NCBI GenBank assembly: GCA_042701975.1
Contig: CP170561.1
Location: 2,232,001 to 2,296,000, forward strand
DNA length: 64,000 bases
Direction of reading: 5' to 3'
Source: JAFALK01 sp042701975
GTDB lineage: Bacteria; Pseudomonadota; Gammaproteobacteria; Burkholderiales; Burkholderiaceae_C
In this document: one piece after another, positions 9,174 through 17,869 of the stretch
Numbering within the stretch: the stretch's first letter is position 1
How the letters are laid out: the number at the start of each line of letters is the position of its first letter
Position numbers and translations under genes: made by a program
Notes under the pieces: generated by a model
Told to the model about the DNA's origin: nothing
Databases searched by the model: none
What the model saw: only the letters and a program-made list of their open reading frames with translations

Positions 9174-10091
9174 ATGGACCGTATTGCAGCGATGAACGCT
9201 TTCGTCCGCGTGGTCGAGGCGGGCACTTTCACCAAGGCGGCGGACACGCTGGACCTGCCTAACGCCACGGTCACACGGCTGATCCAGGGCCTGGAGCAGG
9301 ATCTCAAGGTGCGGCTGCTGCACCGCACCACGCGGCGCGTCACCGTCACGCCGGAAGGCGCCACCTACTACGAGCGCGTCGTCCGCCTGCTGGCCGAGCT
9401 GGGCGATATCGAATCCACGACCCGCCAATCGCTGGCCAAGCCTTCCGGCCGGATCAAGGTGGAAACGGCGCCGGGCCTGGCTGCGCGCGTGATCGTTCCG
9501 GCGCTGAACGCTTTCTACGACGAATACCCGGACATCGCCATCGAGCTGAGCGCCAGCAACAAGCACGCGGACATGATCGGTGAGGGCATCGACTGCGTGA
9601 TCCGCGCGGGCGGCGTCAACGAGCAGTTGATGGTGGTCCGGCGCATCGGCAGCCTGAGCTTCACGACCTGCGCCACCGCCGAGTTCGTCAAGCGCCACGG
9701 CGTGCCGCAGACGCCCGAGGAGCTCAAGGAGTTCCCGACCATCGGCATGATCTCGGCCACGACGGCCGGCCGGGGCGCGCCGTTTCGCTTCAACAACGGC
9801 AGCACGGAGCTGGAGTTCGGCAACCTCTCGCACCGGCTGCTGGTCGGCGATACCAATGCCTACGTCGCCGCCGGCCTGGCGGGCTTGGGCATCGTGCAGC
9901 TGCCCTCGTACGCGGCAGCGGCGGCCCTCAAGTCCGGTGCCCTCGTGCCCCTGCTGACCGAGTGGAGCGAGAGTGTGACGCCCATCCATGTGATGTACGC
10001 ACCGAACCGCTTCCTCAGCGCCAAGGTGCGCGTCTTCATCGATTGGGTGGCGACGTTGTTCGAGCAGCACGAGATGCTGCGTCGCGAATAA
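9174..10091 (+). CDS. LysR family transcriptional regulator
   Basis: A 305-residue LysR-type regulator. The N-terminal winged helix (about residues 1-60) contains FVRVVEAGTFTKAADTLDL and LLHRTTRRVTVTPEGATYY; the rest is the periplasmic-binding-protein-like effector domain. A strong ribosome site (GGGAGGGG) precedes the ATG. It is divergent from the SDR gene with a 167-base gap, which likely holds the shared operator; no clear T-N11-A palindrome stood out. Target is inferred from position. Confidence 0.94.
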   Translation: MDRIAAMNAFVRVVEAGTFTKAADTLDLPNATVTRLIQGLEQDLKVRLLHRTTRRVTVTPEGATYYERVVRLLAELGDIESTTRQSLAKPSGRIKVETAPGLAARVIVPALNAFYDEYPDIAIELSASNKHADMIGEGIDCVIRAGGVNEQLMVVRRIGSLSFTTCATAEFVKRHGVPQTPEELKEFPTIGMISATTAGRGAPFRFNNGSTELEFGNLSHRLLVGDTNAYVAAGLAGLGIVQLPSYAAAAALKSGALVPLLTEWSESVTPIHVMYAPNRFLSAKVRVFIDWVATLFEQHEMLRRE

Positions 10092-10103
10092 GCGCGGCTT
10101 GGA

Positions 10104-11081
10104 TCAGGCCGCCAGCGGCTCCACGTCGTCGAAGGGCCCGGGATCGCCAGCCAGCAAGATGCGGTTGCGGCCGGTGGCCTTGGCGCGGTAGAGCGCGGCA
10201 TCGGCGCGCTTGAGCGCCTCGCCCACGGTGCGTGCGCCCAGCTCGGACAGGCCACCGCTGATCGTCACGCGCAACCCGTCTGAATCGTGCTCCGCCACGC
10301 CGAGCCGCAGCTGGTCCAGGCGCTTGAGCGCGTTCGTCTCGTTGGTGAAGGGCAGCAGAACGGCGAACTCCTCGCCGCCGATGCGGCCCAGCAGATCGCT
10401 CTCGCGCAGGCTGCCGCGCAGGGCCTGGGCCACGTCCTTGAGCACGCGGTCGCCGGCGGCGTGGCCGTGCTGGTCGTTGACCTGCTTGAAGCGGTCCACG
10501 TCGATGATGGCGATGCAGACCGAACCCTGCTGCCGGCTGGCAAGCTTCTGCAGCTTCTCGGCCTCCTGCAGGAAGGCCCGGCGGTTCAGCAGGCCGGTGA
10601 GTTCGTCGACCATGGCGAGATGGGTCATCTTGTCCAGCGCGGCGGTCAGCTCCTTCTTGGTCTGGCGCAGCGAGAGCAGGTTCATCGCCTGCCGCGCCAG
10701 GCCGCGCAGCAGCTGCAGCTGCTCGGCGTTGAGCGGGCGGCGTACTTCGTCGGTGATGCACAGCGTGCCGAGCTTGTGGCCGTCATCCGTCTTGATCAGC
10801 GCACCGGCGTAGGTGACGATGCGCGAGTCCTTGCGCCGCTCGGCGATGGCCTTGGTGCGGTCGTCCAGGCGCACGTCTTCAGCGATCAGCATGTCGTCCT
10901 CGTGCAGGGCGGCGCTGCAGTAGGTCTCCTCCTGGCCGCGCACCGGCGGATTCTCGGGATCGGCGATGGTGATGAAGGCGTTGGGCAGGCCGGTGACCAG
11001 CGTGGCCATGTGCGTCAGCACCTGCAGGTCGGCGAGCACCCAGTCTTCCAGCGTGTCGGCGGTCTTGTCTTGCACGTTCAT
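10104..11081 (-). CDS. GAF-GGDEF diguanylate cyclase
   Basis: A 325-residue cyclic-di-GMP synthase. The N-terminal half (about 20-150) is a GAF-type sensor (HMATLVTGLPNAFITI... GTLCITD), followed by a short helix and the GGDEF domain. The active site is GGEEF at residues 235-239, and an RxxD product-inhibition site (RESD) lies five residues before it, so it should be an active, feedback-inhibited enzyme. I start at the ATG at 11081, which has AAGGAG seven bases upstream. No membrane segment is seen, so it is cytoplasmic. It follows the efflux operon on the same strand after an 87-base gap. Confidence 0.93.
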   Translation of the reverse strand: MNVQDKTADTLEDWVLADLQVLTHMATLVTGLPNAFITIADPENPPVRGQEETYCSAALHEDDMLIAEDVRLDDRTKAIAERRKDSRIVTYAGALIKTDDGHKLGTLCITDEVRRPLNAEQLQLLRGLARQAMNLLSLRQTKKELTAALDKMTHLAMVDELTGLLNRRAFLQEAEKLQKLASRQQGSVCIAIIDVDRFKQVNDQHGHAAGDRVLKDVAQALRGSLRESDLLGRIGGEEFAVLLPFTNETNALKRLDQLRLGVAEHDSDGLRVTISGGLSELGARTVGEALKRADAALYRAKATGRNRILLAGDPGPFDDVEPLAA

Positions 11082-11168
11082 GAGCTCGCTCCTTCTTTCA
11101 GGAAGGTCAGGAAGAGTCGCGGCAATCCGGCTGCGGTGCAGTTTCAGCATTTTGTCAGCCTCCGGGCC

Positions 11169-12728
11169 TCAGTGCGCACCGCCAGCGTCCACCGGCGCCT
11201 GCGATCGCACGGGCCGGGCCAGCCAGACCAGGGCGATCAGCAGCGTGAACATCAGGGCCGAGCCGATGAAGATGTCGTCGGCAGCCATGGTGGCGGCCTG
11301 CTGGTCGATGAAGCGGTTCAGCTGGGCCGCTGCCTGTTGCGCGCCCAGGCCCAGCTTGCCGAAGAGGGCGAAGGCGTCGCCGGTCTCGGCGCTGGCATTC
11401 GTGATCGCTTCTGTCAGGTGGGCGTGGTGCAACGTGGCGCGGTCGTCCCACAGCGTCGTGGTGATCGAGGTGCCGAAGGCGCCGGCGGTGATCCGCACGA
11501 AGTTGGACAGGCCGGTGGCCGAGGGGATGCGCGCCGGATCCAGGCCCGACACCACCACCGACAGCAGCGGTGTGAACAGGCAGGCCACGGCCGCGCCCTG
11601 GATGAAGGTCGGGATCATGATGGACCACTGGTCGACCTGCGGCGTGAACTCCGATCGCATCAGCAGCACGGCGGTGAAGACCAGGAAGGACGTCGTCGAG
11701 ATCCAGCGCGGATCGACCTTGGGCAGGATCTTGCCCACCAGCGGCGAGAGCAGCACCGCCAGCACGCCCACCGGCGCCAGCGCAAAGCCCGCGGCCGTGG
11801 CCGTATAGCCTTGGAACTGCTGCAGCCACAGCGGCAGCAGCACGACGTTGCCGAAGTACACGAGCCAGGCCAGCGAGAGCGTCACCGCGCCGATGGCGAA
11901 GTTGCGCCGCTTGAAGAGCTTGAGGTCGACGATGGGGTGCTCCTCGGTCAGCTCCCAGATCAGGAAGATGACGAAACCGATCGCTGCCACCAGCGCCATG
12001 GCAACGATGGTGGGCGAGTGGAACCAGTCCAGCTCCTTGCCCTTGTCCAGCACGATCTGCAGCGACCCGACCCACAGCACCAGCAGGCCCAGGCCCACGC
12101 TGTCGATGGGCAGCTTCTTGGTCGGCGTCTCGCGCTGGCGGTAGACGAACCAGGTCACGCCCGCGGCGACGAGGCCGACGGGGATGTTGATGTAGAAGAT
12201 CCAGGGCCAGGAATAGTTGTCCGTGATCCAGCCGCCCAGCAGCGGCCCGGCAACCGGTGCGACGAGCGTCGTCATCGACCACATCGACAAGGCCATGCCA
12301 GATTTGGCCGGCGGGTAGGAGCCCAGCAGCATCGCCTGCGAGAGCGGAATCATTGGCCCGGCCACCAAGCCTTGCAGGATGCGGAAGAAGATCAGCATCT
12401 CCAGGCTGGGCGCAAAGCCGCAGAGCCAGGAGGTCAGCACGAACAGCAGCACACTGGCCGTGAACAGGCGCACCGCGCCCAGCCGCTGCGCCAGCCAACC
12501 CGTCAGCGGCACCGAGATCGCGTTGGCCACGCCGAAGCTCGTGATGACCCAGGTGCCCTGGTTGGAGCTGGCGCCGAGGTTGCCAGCGATGGCGGGCAGC
12601 GAGACGTTGGCGATGGACGTGTCCAGCACGTTCATGAAGGTCGCCAGCGAAAGGGCCAGCGTGCCCATCACCAGCGGCAGGCCCGTGAGCGGGCGTGGGG
12701 TGCTTGCGGCATTCATGGTGGTTCCCAT
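11169..12728 (-). CDS. DHA2-family MFS drug exporter (EmrB/QacA type)
   Basis: A 519-residue inner-membrane antiporter with about fourteen helices. Family signs are NVLDTSIANVSLPAIAGNL in helix 1 and the WVITSFGVANAI and LVAPVAGPLLGGWI motifs (antiporter motif C). It would drive proton-coupled export through the HlyD-type adaptor and outer-membrane channel encoded just upstream in the same operon. The start is ATG at 12728, with a second in-frame ATG four codons on. Two bases separate it from the adaptor gene stop. Confidence 0.95.
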   Translation of the reverse strand: MGTTMNAASTPRPLTGLPLVMGTLALSLATFMNVLDTSIANVSLPAIAGNLGASSNQGTWVITSFGVANAISVPLTGWLAQRLGAVRLFTASVLLFVLTSWLCGFAPSLEMLIFFRILQGLVAGPMIPLSQAMLLGSYPPAKSGMALSMWSMTTLVAPVAGPLLGGWITDNYSWPWIFYINIPVGLVAAGVTWFVYRQRETPTKKLPIDSVGLGLLVLWVGSLQIVLDKGKELDWFHSPTIVAMALVAAIGFVIFLIWELTEEHPIVDLKLFKRRNFAIGAVTLSLAWLVYFGNVVLLPLWLQQFQGYTATAAGFALAPVGVLAVLLSPLVGKILPKVDPRWISTTSFLVFTAVLLMRSEFTPQVDQWSIMIPTFIQGAAVACLFTPLLSVVVSGLDPARIPSATGLSNFVRITAGAFGTSITTTLWDDRATLHHAHLTEAITNASAETGDAFALFGKLGLGAQQAAAQLNRFIDQQAATMAADDIFIGSALMFTLLIALVWLARPVRSQAPVDAGGAH

Positions 12729-12730
12729 GA

Positions 12731-14020
12731 TCAGTCAGCGGAGACGGCGGCGGCGCCCGCAGGCGAGGTCTTCACCAGCGCCGTCACGGGGCGAGGCCGT
12801 GCATCGGCATGCGTCGTCAGCACGTTGTTGCTGGCGATGATGTCGCGCACGCGCAGGTCGGCATCGCGCTCCAGCGAGTCGAACACCTCGGTGCTGGCGA
12901 AGAACTTCGGGCGCGGCGCGTCGGCCAGGATCTTGCCGTCCTGCCGGCTCACGTCCACCGTCACGTCCATGGACAGGCCCACGCGCAGCGGATGCTCGGA
13001 CAGCTCGGCGGGATCGAGCTCGATGCGCACCGGCACGCGCTGCACGATCTTGATCCAGTTGCCCGTGGCGTTCTGCGCCGGCAGCAGCGAGAACGCCGAG
13101 CCCGTGCCGGCGCCCAGGCCGGCCACCTTGCCGTGGTACTCGATCTTCTTGCCGTAGACATCGGCCTCCAGTTGCACGGTCTGGCCGATGCGCAGCTGGC
13201 GCAGCTGGCTTTCCTTGAAGTTGGCATCCACCCAGACATCCTTGAGCGGCACGACGGACATCAGCGGACTGCCGGCCGCCACCTTCTGGCCCAGCTGCAC
13301 GCCGCGCTTGGCGATGTAGCCATCGACCGGCGCGGGCAGCACTGAGCGGTTCAGCGCGATGTAGGCCTCGTGGACGCGCGCGGCGGCGCGCATCACGTTG
13401 GGATGCTGGTCGACATTGGTGCCGGCGGTCAGCGTCTGGTTGGAGGCCAGCTGTTGGCGTGCAGACACCAGCGCTGCCTGCGCCGCCGCCACGTTGCTGC
13501 GCACGGCGCTCAGCTGCGACTGCGCGTGCTTGAACTCCTCGGCGCTGACCGCGCCCGATTGGGTCAGCGCCGCGCGGCGCTGGGCGTCGTCCTCGGCCTT
13601 GGAGAGGTCGCTCTGCGCGCGGGCCAGCTCGGCCTCACGCAGCGCGATCTGGGCGCCGAGCGTGCCGTTGTTGGCGTAGAGCACGCGCACCTCGCGCACG
13701 GTCTGCGCCAGCTGGGCCTCGGCCTGCTCCAGCGCCACCTGGGCGTCGATGCGGTCCAGCTTGACCAGCGTCTGGCCGGCGCGCACGAAGTCGGTGTCGT
13801 CGGCGCCGATGGCCACCACCGTGCCGCCGACCTGCGGCGTGATCTGCACGACGTTGCCTTGCACGTACGCGTTGTCCGTCGATTCGTAGTGGCTCAGCAC
13901 GAGCGCGTAGTAGCTGGCGTAAGCGGTGGCGGCGACGGCCACGGCGGCACCGAAGCCGATCAACCACTTGCGACGGGTCTGGCGCAGCGGGGTGGCGGCT
14001 TGTTCAGGGGAGGCGTTCAT
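12731..14020 (-). CDS. HlyD/EmrA-type membrane-fusion adaptor
   Basis: A 429-residue periplasmic adaptor. One N-terminal membrane anchor (about 19-42) follows a basic tail (RRKWLIGFGAAVAV). Residues about 55-100 form the lipoyl half (QITPQVGGTVVAIGADD), then a long coiled-coil hairpin (about 105-215), then the second lipoyl half and beta-barrel (VDGYIAKRGVQLGQ, VWVDANFKESQL). It links the DHA2 pump to the outer-membrane lipoprotein. Spacing is 2 bases to the pump gene and 22 bases to the channel gene. Confidence 0.94.
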   Translation of the reverse strand: MNASPEQAATPLRQTRRKWLIGFGAAVAVAATAYASYYALVLSHYESTDNAYVQGNVVQITPQVGGTVVAIGADDTDFVRAGQTLVKLDRIDAQVALEQAEAQLAQTVREVRVLYANNGTLGAQIALREAELARAQSDLSKAEDDAQRRAALTQSGAVSAEEFKHAQSQLSAVRSNVAAAQAALVSARQQLASNQTLTAGTNVDQHPNVMRAAARVHEAYIALNRSVLPAPVDGYIAKRGVQLGQKVAAGSPLMSVVPLKDVWVDANFKESQLRQLRIGQTVQLEADVYGKKIEYHGKVAGLGAGTGSAFSLLPAQNATGNWIKIVQRVPVRIELDPAELSEHPLRVGLSMDVTVDVSRQDGKILADAPRPKFFASTEVFDSLERDADLRVRDIIASNNVLTTHADARPRPVTALVKTSPAGAAAVSAD

Positions 14021-14042
14021 GATGAGGTTCTCCGAAAGGGTT

Positions 14043-15503
14043 TCAGTTCGATTGAAGGGCGAGCTTCGAGAAAGGGGGTGTGGCAGGCTGTGCGTAGCCG
14101 CCGCCGAGGGCGCGGGCCAGCAAGGCTTGCGAGTCGAGCGCGCGGGCCTTCTGCTCGGTCTCTGCGCTGCGCTGGGTCAGCACATTGGTTTCGGCGGCCA
14201 GCACGCTCAGGTAGGAGCCGAGCCCGACGCGATAGCGCTGCACCGAGAGTTCGTAGGCGCGCTCCGCGCTGGCCAGCGCCAGGCGCCGCTCGTTCAACTG
14301 GCGCTGTACCGAGCCCACGCTGCTGATCGCATCGGCCGCGTCGCGCAATGCCTCCAGCACGGTGGCGTTGTAGGCCTCGACGGCGCTGTCCACCTCGGTC
14401 GCCTTGCCGCGGTAGTTGGCACGCAGGCGGCCGGCGTCGAAGAGCGGCAGGCGCACGGCCGGGCCGACGCCCATCTGCCGGCTGCCAGCTTCAACGAGCT
14501 GGTTCAGGCCGATGGACGAGAAGCCGGCGAAGGCGAGCAGGTTGATGCTCGGATAGAACTGGGCGTGCGCGGCTTCGAGCTCCTGCGAGGCCGCCTCGAC
14601 ACGCCAGCGTGCGGCCGTGATGTCGGCGCGGCGACCGAGCAGATCGGCCGGCAGAGCATCGGGCGTGGGCAGCAGCTGCACTTCGACCAGGCGCGGCGAC
14701 AGCTCGTCCAGCGCATTCGGACCCTGACCGCTCAGCAGGGCCAGCGCATGGCGGGTCAACTGGCGCTGTTCGTCGATGGACTCGATGGCAGCGCGGATCT
14801 CGGGGATCGCGCCTTCGCCCTGGTGCAGTTCGACCGTCGTGTCCAGGCCGGCGCGCACGCGCTGCTGGATCAGATCGAAGATGTCCTGGCGCTGCGCCAG
14901 CGAGCGCTCCAGCACCTCGCGCTGCTCGACCAGCCGCGCCAGTTGCACGTACTGGCGCACGATGTTGCTGGCCAGCAGGACGCGGGCGGCCTGGTCGTCG
15001 GCGACGGCGGCGCGCTGGCTGCCAATGGCGGCGTCGAGCTGAGCGCGCTGGCGGCCGAAGACGTCGAGCTCCCAGCTGCCGCTGAGCAGCAGTGAGGCCG
15101 AGGTCTGCGTGTGGCCGGCCAGGATGGGAGGCAGGGCGCTCTGTGCGGAATAGCGCTCGCGGGTGGCGTCCAGCCCGGCGTCCACGCGGGGTTGGCGGTT
15201 GGCGTCCACCAGATTGGTCAGCGCTTGAGCACGCTCAACGCGCAGCCGGGTCAGTGCCAGGCTGGGATTGGCGGCCAGGCCGCGCTCGATCAGCGCGTCG
15301 AGGCGGGCGTCGCCGTAGGCTTGCCACCAGTGGTCCTGGAGTTCGACCGGCGTGCCCTTCAGCGGCGCCAGGGCGCTTGCGTCCGCCAGTTTGGCCTGGG
15401 GGTGGATGCCCGCGGGGCTGGCGCAGCCGATGAGCGTGAGCGCCACGCTGGCAACCGCCAGCAGCACCGTCAGGCTGTAGAGATGTCGACCGATCTTGTC
15501 CAT
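14043..15503 (-). CDS. Outer-membrane efflux lipoprotein (NodT/OprM type)
   Basis: A 486-residue TolC-like channel subunit of the NodT family. It begins with a lipoprotein signal ending in TLIGC, so the mature N-terminus is lipidated. Two outer-membrane-efflux repeats follow (about 70-260 and 270-465), with DHWWQAYGDARLDALIERGL marking the first. It is the first gene of the three-gene efflux operon channel-adaptor-pump. No regulator is adjacent on the same side; the divergent gene is a DUF1801 protein. Confidence 0.93.
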   Translation of the reverse strand: MDKIGRHLYSLTVLLAVASVALTLIGCASPAGIHPQAKLADASALAPLKGTPVELQDHWWQAYGDARLDALIERGLAANPSLALTRLRVERAQALTNLVDANRQPRVDAGLDATRERYSAQSALPPILAGHTQTSASLLLSGSWELDVFGRQRAQLDAAIGSQRAAVADDQAARVLLASNIVRQYVQLARLVEQREVLERSLAQRQDIFDLIQQRVRAGLDTTVELHQGEGAIPEIRAAIESIDEQRQLTRHALALLSGQGPNALDELSPRLVEVQLLPTPDALPADLLGRRADITAARWRVEAASQELEAAHAQFYPSINLLAFAGFSSIGLNQLVEAGSRQMGVGPAVRLPLFDAGRLRANYRGKATEVDSAVEAYNATVLEALRDAADAISSVGSVQRQLNERRLALASAERAYELSVQRYRVGLGSYLSVLAAETNVLTQRSAETEQKARALDSQALLARALGGGYAQPATPPFSKLALQSN

Positions 15504-15623
15504 GAGTTCGTTCCTCCGAATCGCATGGCGAGACTGTAGGAATCGGGACTCTTGTGAAAAATAGGGTCAGTCGAAAAACGGCATTGGCGAATTCACAATG
15601 ATGGCTCTTCTCGGGAGCTCGGC

Positions 15624-16100
15624 ATGACGGCAAAAGATGGTGACGACGAAGTCCGGCTGCAGGCCTGCATCGACAGGCTGGCGCCCAAGATCCAGAAGCT
15701 CGGCCGGGCGGTTCGAGCCGCGGTGCGCAAGCGCTTCCCGACGGCCAACGAACTCGGCTACGACTACGGTGACTTTGTCGTGATCGGCTACTCGCCGAAC
15801 GACAAGGGCATCGATGCCGTCGTGGCCATCGCGCTGCGGGCGACCGGCGTGTTCCTGTATTTCAGTCAAGGTCCGCAACTGCCCGATCCGAAGCAGATGC
15901 TGCGCGGCACGGGCAAGCAGGTGCGCTTCATCGAGCTGGCTGACGCCAAGCAACTGGCGGATCCCGACGTGGAGGCGCTGATCACCGCCACGATCGCGCA
16001 GGCACGCGTGCCCTTGGCTGCGCAAGGCAAGGGCCGATTGATTTTCAAGGCCTCAGGCGCCAAAAAGAACAGGAGGTCGGCTCAGAAAGCTAAGGCGTGA
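15624..16100 (+). CDS. DUF1801 domain protein
   Basis: A 158-residue soluble protein of the DUF1801 (YdhG-like) type: RLAPKIQKLGRAVRAAVRKR near the N-terminus, then GYSPNDKGIDAVVAIALR and VFLYFSQGPQLPDPKQMLRG. The C-terminus is lysine- and arginine-rich. The function of the family is unknown. A ribosome site GGGAG lies 8 bases before the ATG. It is divergent from the efflux operon and converges on the frameshifted SnoaL-like gene, overlapping it by 11 bases. Confidence 0.85.
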   Translation: MTAKDGDDEVRLQACIDRLAPKIQKLGRAVRAAVRKRFPTANELGYDYGDFVVIGYSPNDKGIDAVVAIALRATGVFLYFSQGPQLPDPKQMLRGTGKQVRFIELADAKQLADPDVEALITATIAQARVPLAAQGKGRLIFKASGAKKNRRSAQKAKA

Positions 16101-16486
16101 CCGGCGACAGGAGGCTGGCGTCCCGCGCCAGCAGCCACCTGCCGTCCACGCGGCGTAGCACGGAGAGGACCGGCCCGGCGCGCTCCGTCGGTACCTCATC
16201 GCCGGGCGACGTGACCTTGACCGAGAGCTGTGTCCACGCATAAGCCATATCGCCCGACGCCTGGACTTCCTGGACCGTCGCCTGCCCCTCGAACTTCGGG
16301 CGCGGGCCGCCGGGCGGCCTCCGGGCCATGGCTTCGAACGCCGCCGTTCGCAAGAGCGGCCGCCCGGTGACGAGGAAGACGACGTCGTCCGTCATCAGGC
16401 TGAGCACCGTCTCCCACATCACCCTCAGCGCTCGTGGCCCGCCAGGTCTGCACCAGCCGGCGGAGCTGTTCTTCGTCGCTCGACAT
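16090..16486 (-). pseudogene. SnoaL/SgcJ-EcaC family protein, single-base frameshift
   Basis: An NTF2-like gene of about 130 codons read in two frames. From ATG 16486 the frame reads MSSDEEQLRRLVQTWRATSA and reaches Asp-Val at about 16415. The rest of the family pattern (VLSLMTDDVVFLVTGRPLL, then VLRRVDGRWLLARDASLL) continues in another frame to the stop at 16090. One extra G in the GGG at 16412-16414 region (CGTCTCC on the plus strand, 16408-16414) explains it: removing one base gives an uninterrupted protein. It is either a recent pseudogene or an assembly indel. Homologous in type to the intact gene at 6454-6849. Confidence 0.8.
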
Positions 16487-16514
16487 GAAGTGAGGCGACG
16501 TCCCGGCCGTGCGT

Positions 16515-16784
16515 TCAGTGTTGCGGTCGCCAGGCGCTCTTGCTTTTGACTTCGCCTTCCGACGACTTGTGCAGGCCGCGGATGCTGATGGCGCCCAGGC
16601 AAACCTGGAGCACGACGAAGGCATCGGCGTGCATCGCGACGCCCCAGCCCATCCACAGGACATTGCTGAACAGAAAGAGCCAGAAGCCCGCATGCCGGCG
16701 CCGTGAGCGGCGTGAAGCCAGGAACCAAGCAGCGGCCATCGTGATGACCATCGCGGGCCATTCCAGCAGTCTGAGTTCGTCCAT
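16515..16784 (-). CDS. Small membrane protein, unknown function
   Basis: An 89-residue protein with two or three hydrophobic segments (LEWPAMVITMAAAWFLAS; FWLFLFSNVLWMGWGVAM; FVVLQVCLGAISIRGL) separated by an arginine-rich loop (RRSRRRHAG). I start at the ATG at 16784 because GGAGGA stands nine bases upstream; a GTG-type extension of nine codons is less likely. The arrangement resembles small proteins of three-helix topology with no known role. It lies 28 bases upstream of the frameshifted SnoaL-like gene, on the same strand. Confidence 0.65.
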   Translation of the reverse strand: MDELRLLEWPAMVITMAAAWFLASRRSRRRHAGFWLFLFSNVLWMGWGVAMHADAFVVLQVCLGAISIRGLHKSSEGEVKSKSAWRPQH

Positions 16785-16984
16785 GGCTGCATTCCTCCGG
16801 GGAGGTGCCATCTTGCGACCGATCCCTCTGATCGCTTGCAGGGAAGTGCGCTGACTCCGCGTAGTCCCGCGCCGACCTCTGCGCCGGCCGATGCGGCTTG
16901 CGATGCGATTTGCGGGCGTGGCGGTGTCCTACGACGCCTTGGCGACGTTGAACGTAACGTGTGGTTGCAAATCTGGAGCCCACC

Positions 16985-17200
16985 ATGCTGGCCACCTGCC
17001 CCAATCAACTCGACCTGCACTACAAGGGTCGAAACATCGCCGTCATCGTCGCCCGCAAGGCCCAGGCTGGGGCTGGGGCGCGCTGTTCGACGATCTGCGT
17101 GGCATCGAATGCGAGGACAGCAGGTTCCCGAATGCTTGAGCTGGCGCTGGCGGATGCCAGGCTGTCGGTGGAAGATTTCATCGATTCCGGCGATCACTGA
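16985..17200 (+). pseudogene. Small protein gene with two compensating frameshifts
   Basis: The frame opening at ATG 16985 (GGAG seven bases upstream) reads LDLHYKGRNIAVIVARKAQ and then becomes low-complexity. In another frame the sequence GWGWGALFDDLRGIECEDSR begins just there, and the first frame makes sense again from about 17138 as ELALADARLSVEDFIDSGDH to the stop. One base missing near 17060-17066 (GG for GGG) and one extra T near 17136 would restore a continuous protein of about 72 residues. I do not recognise the family. The whole frame stays open because the two shifts cancel out. Confidence 0.55.
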
Positions 17201-17301
17201 GCGCACACCGCAGGCGGGTGGCGCTCGACGATCCCCCATCCGCCACGTGGTCTCGTGAAATTTGCATTCAGTCTTGCGCGGAAATCGCCGATATTGAAGA
17301 G

Positions 17302-17517
17302 ATGGACATCGCCAACTCCTCCAGCGTCAACGCAGCGGTCAGCAGTGCCTCCAGCAGTGAGCCCGGCTCGGTCGGCAACGCCGCCGGTCTGCTGGTCCTG
17401 CGCAAGGCCATGGAGACGCAGGAAGCCGGCGCCGCCGCGCTGCTTGCCGCCCTGCCACAACCGCCTGCGCTGGCGAGCGAGGGCAGTCTCGGACGCAACG
17501 TCAACACGTACGCCTGA
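17302..17517 (+). CDS. YjfB-like putative motility protein
   Basis: A 71-residue protein. The C-terminal signature GRNVNTYA together with an alanine/serine-rich helical N-terminus and the VLRKAMETQEAGAAALLAAL segment matches the YjfB family (small proteins described as putative motility proteins in Bacillus and many proteobacteria). The start is the ATG at 17302; the frame is open upstream but that part has no family similarity. The actual function is unknown and no flagellar genes are nearby. Confidence 0.7.
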   Translation: MDIANSSSVNAAVSSASSSEPGSVGNAAGLLVLRKAMETQEAGAAALLAALPQPPALASEGSLGRNVNTYA

Positions 17518-17526
17518 ACTGGCGCG

Positions 17527-17640
17527 CTAAAGAACCCCGACTTCGCCCGGTTCGGCGCTCCCCAGAGACCCCAGCACTCGCTGCGGGCTGCTCGCGCTCG
17601 GCGACTCTACGTACACGCATTTCTTGCTGCGGATGACGGG
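17527..17640 (-). pseudogene. 3' fragment of a DUF2325 gene
   Basis: About 36 codons on the minus strand, ending in TAG at 17527-17529, encode KKCVYVESPSASS followed by a LGSLG segment. This matches the C-terminus of the intact DUF2325 protein at 20196-21410 (16 of 23 residues by eye across the block KKC-Y-ESPSAS...R-LGSLG), and the DNA is similar over about 60 bases too. The match stops near 17640, so only the 3' end remains. It is a relic of a second, diverged DUF2325 copy. Confidence 0.7.
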
Positions 17641-17721
17641 ATCTATAGCTGAGATCTGTTTGCCGTTGCAGATTGCCGAGATTCACAAGAATTGCGCTCT
17701 GATTAACGGAGGGCCGTTCTG

Positions 17722-17869
17722 CAGCGAGGCTGTGTGAAAACGCGCCCGTACGGCCTTCCTGTGAAAGATCGACGCGTCAGATCGCCCCAGGAACGACGAT
17801 CGTTGCTTCGCCAAGGGTCGAAGGACACCCCAAAATGCTGCCTAACGGCGTTTTCACACAACCTCCAGC
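17722..17869. mobile_element. MITE-like element, 140 bp, with CAGC target duplication
   Basis: Terminal inverted repeats of 18 bases lie at 17726-17743 (GAGGCTGTGTGAAAACGC) and 17848-17865 (its complement, with one mismatch: GAGGTTGTGTGAAAACGC). The element between them is 140 bp and has no transposase gene. It is flanked on both sides by the 4-base direct repeat CAGC (17722-17725 and 17866-17869), as expected of transposition with a four-base target duplication, which is known for some IS5-group elements. The parent transposon is not in this window. Open frames across it are not convincing genes. Confidence 0.75.

Noticed and set aside
10287..13157. 956-codon plus-strand frame opposite the diguanylate cyclase and efflux genes
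   Set aside because: It spans three well-supported minus-strand genes and has a shadow-frame composition.
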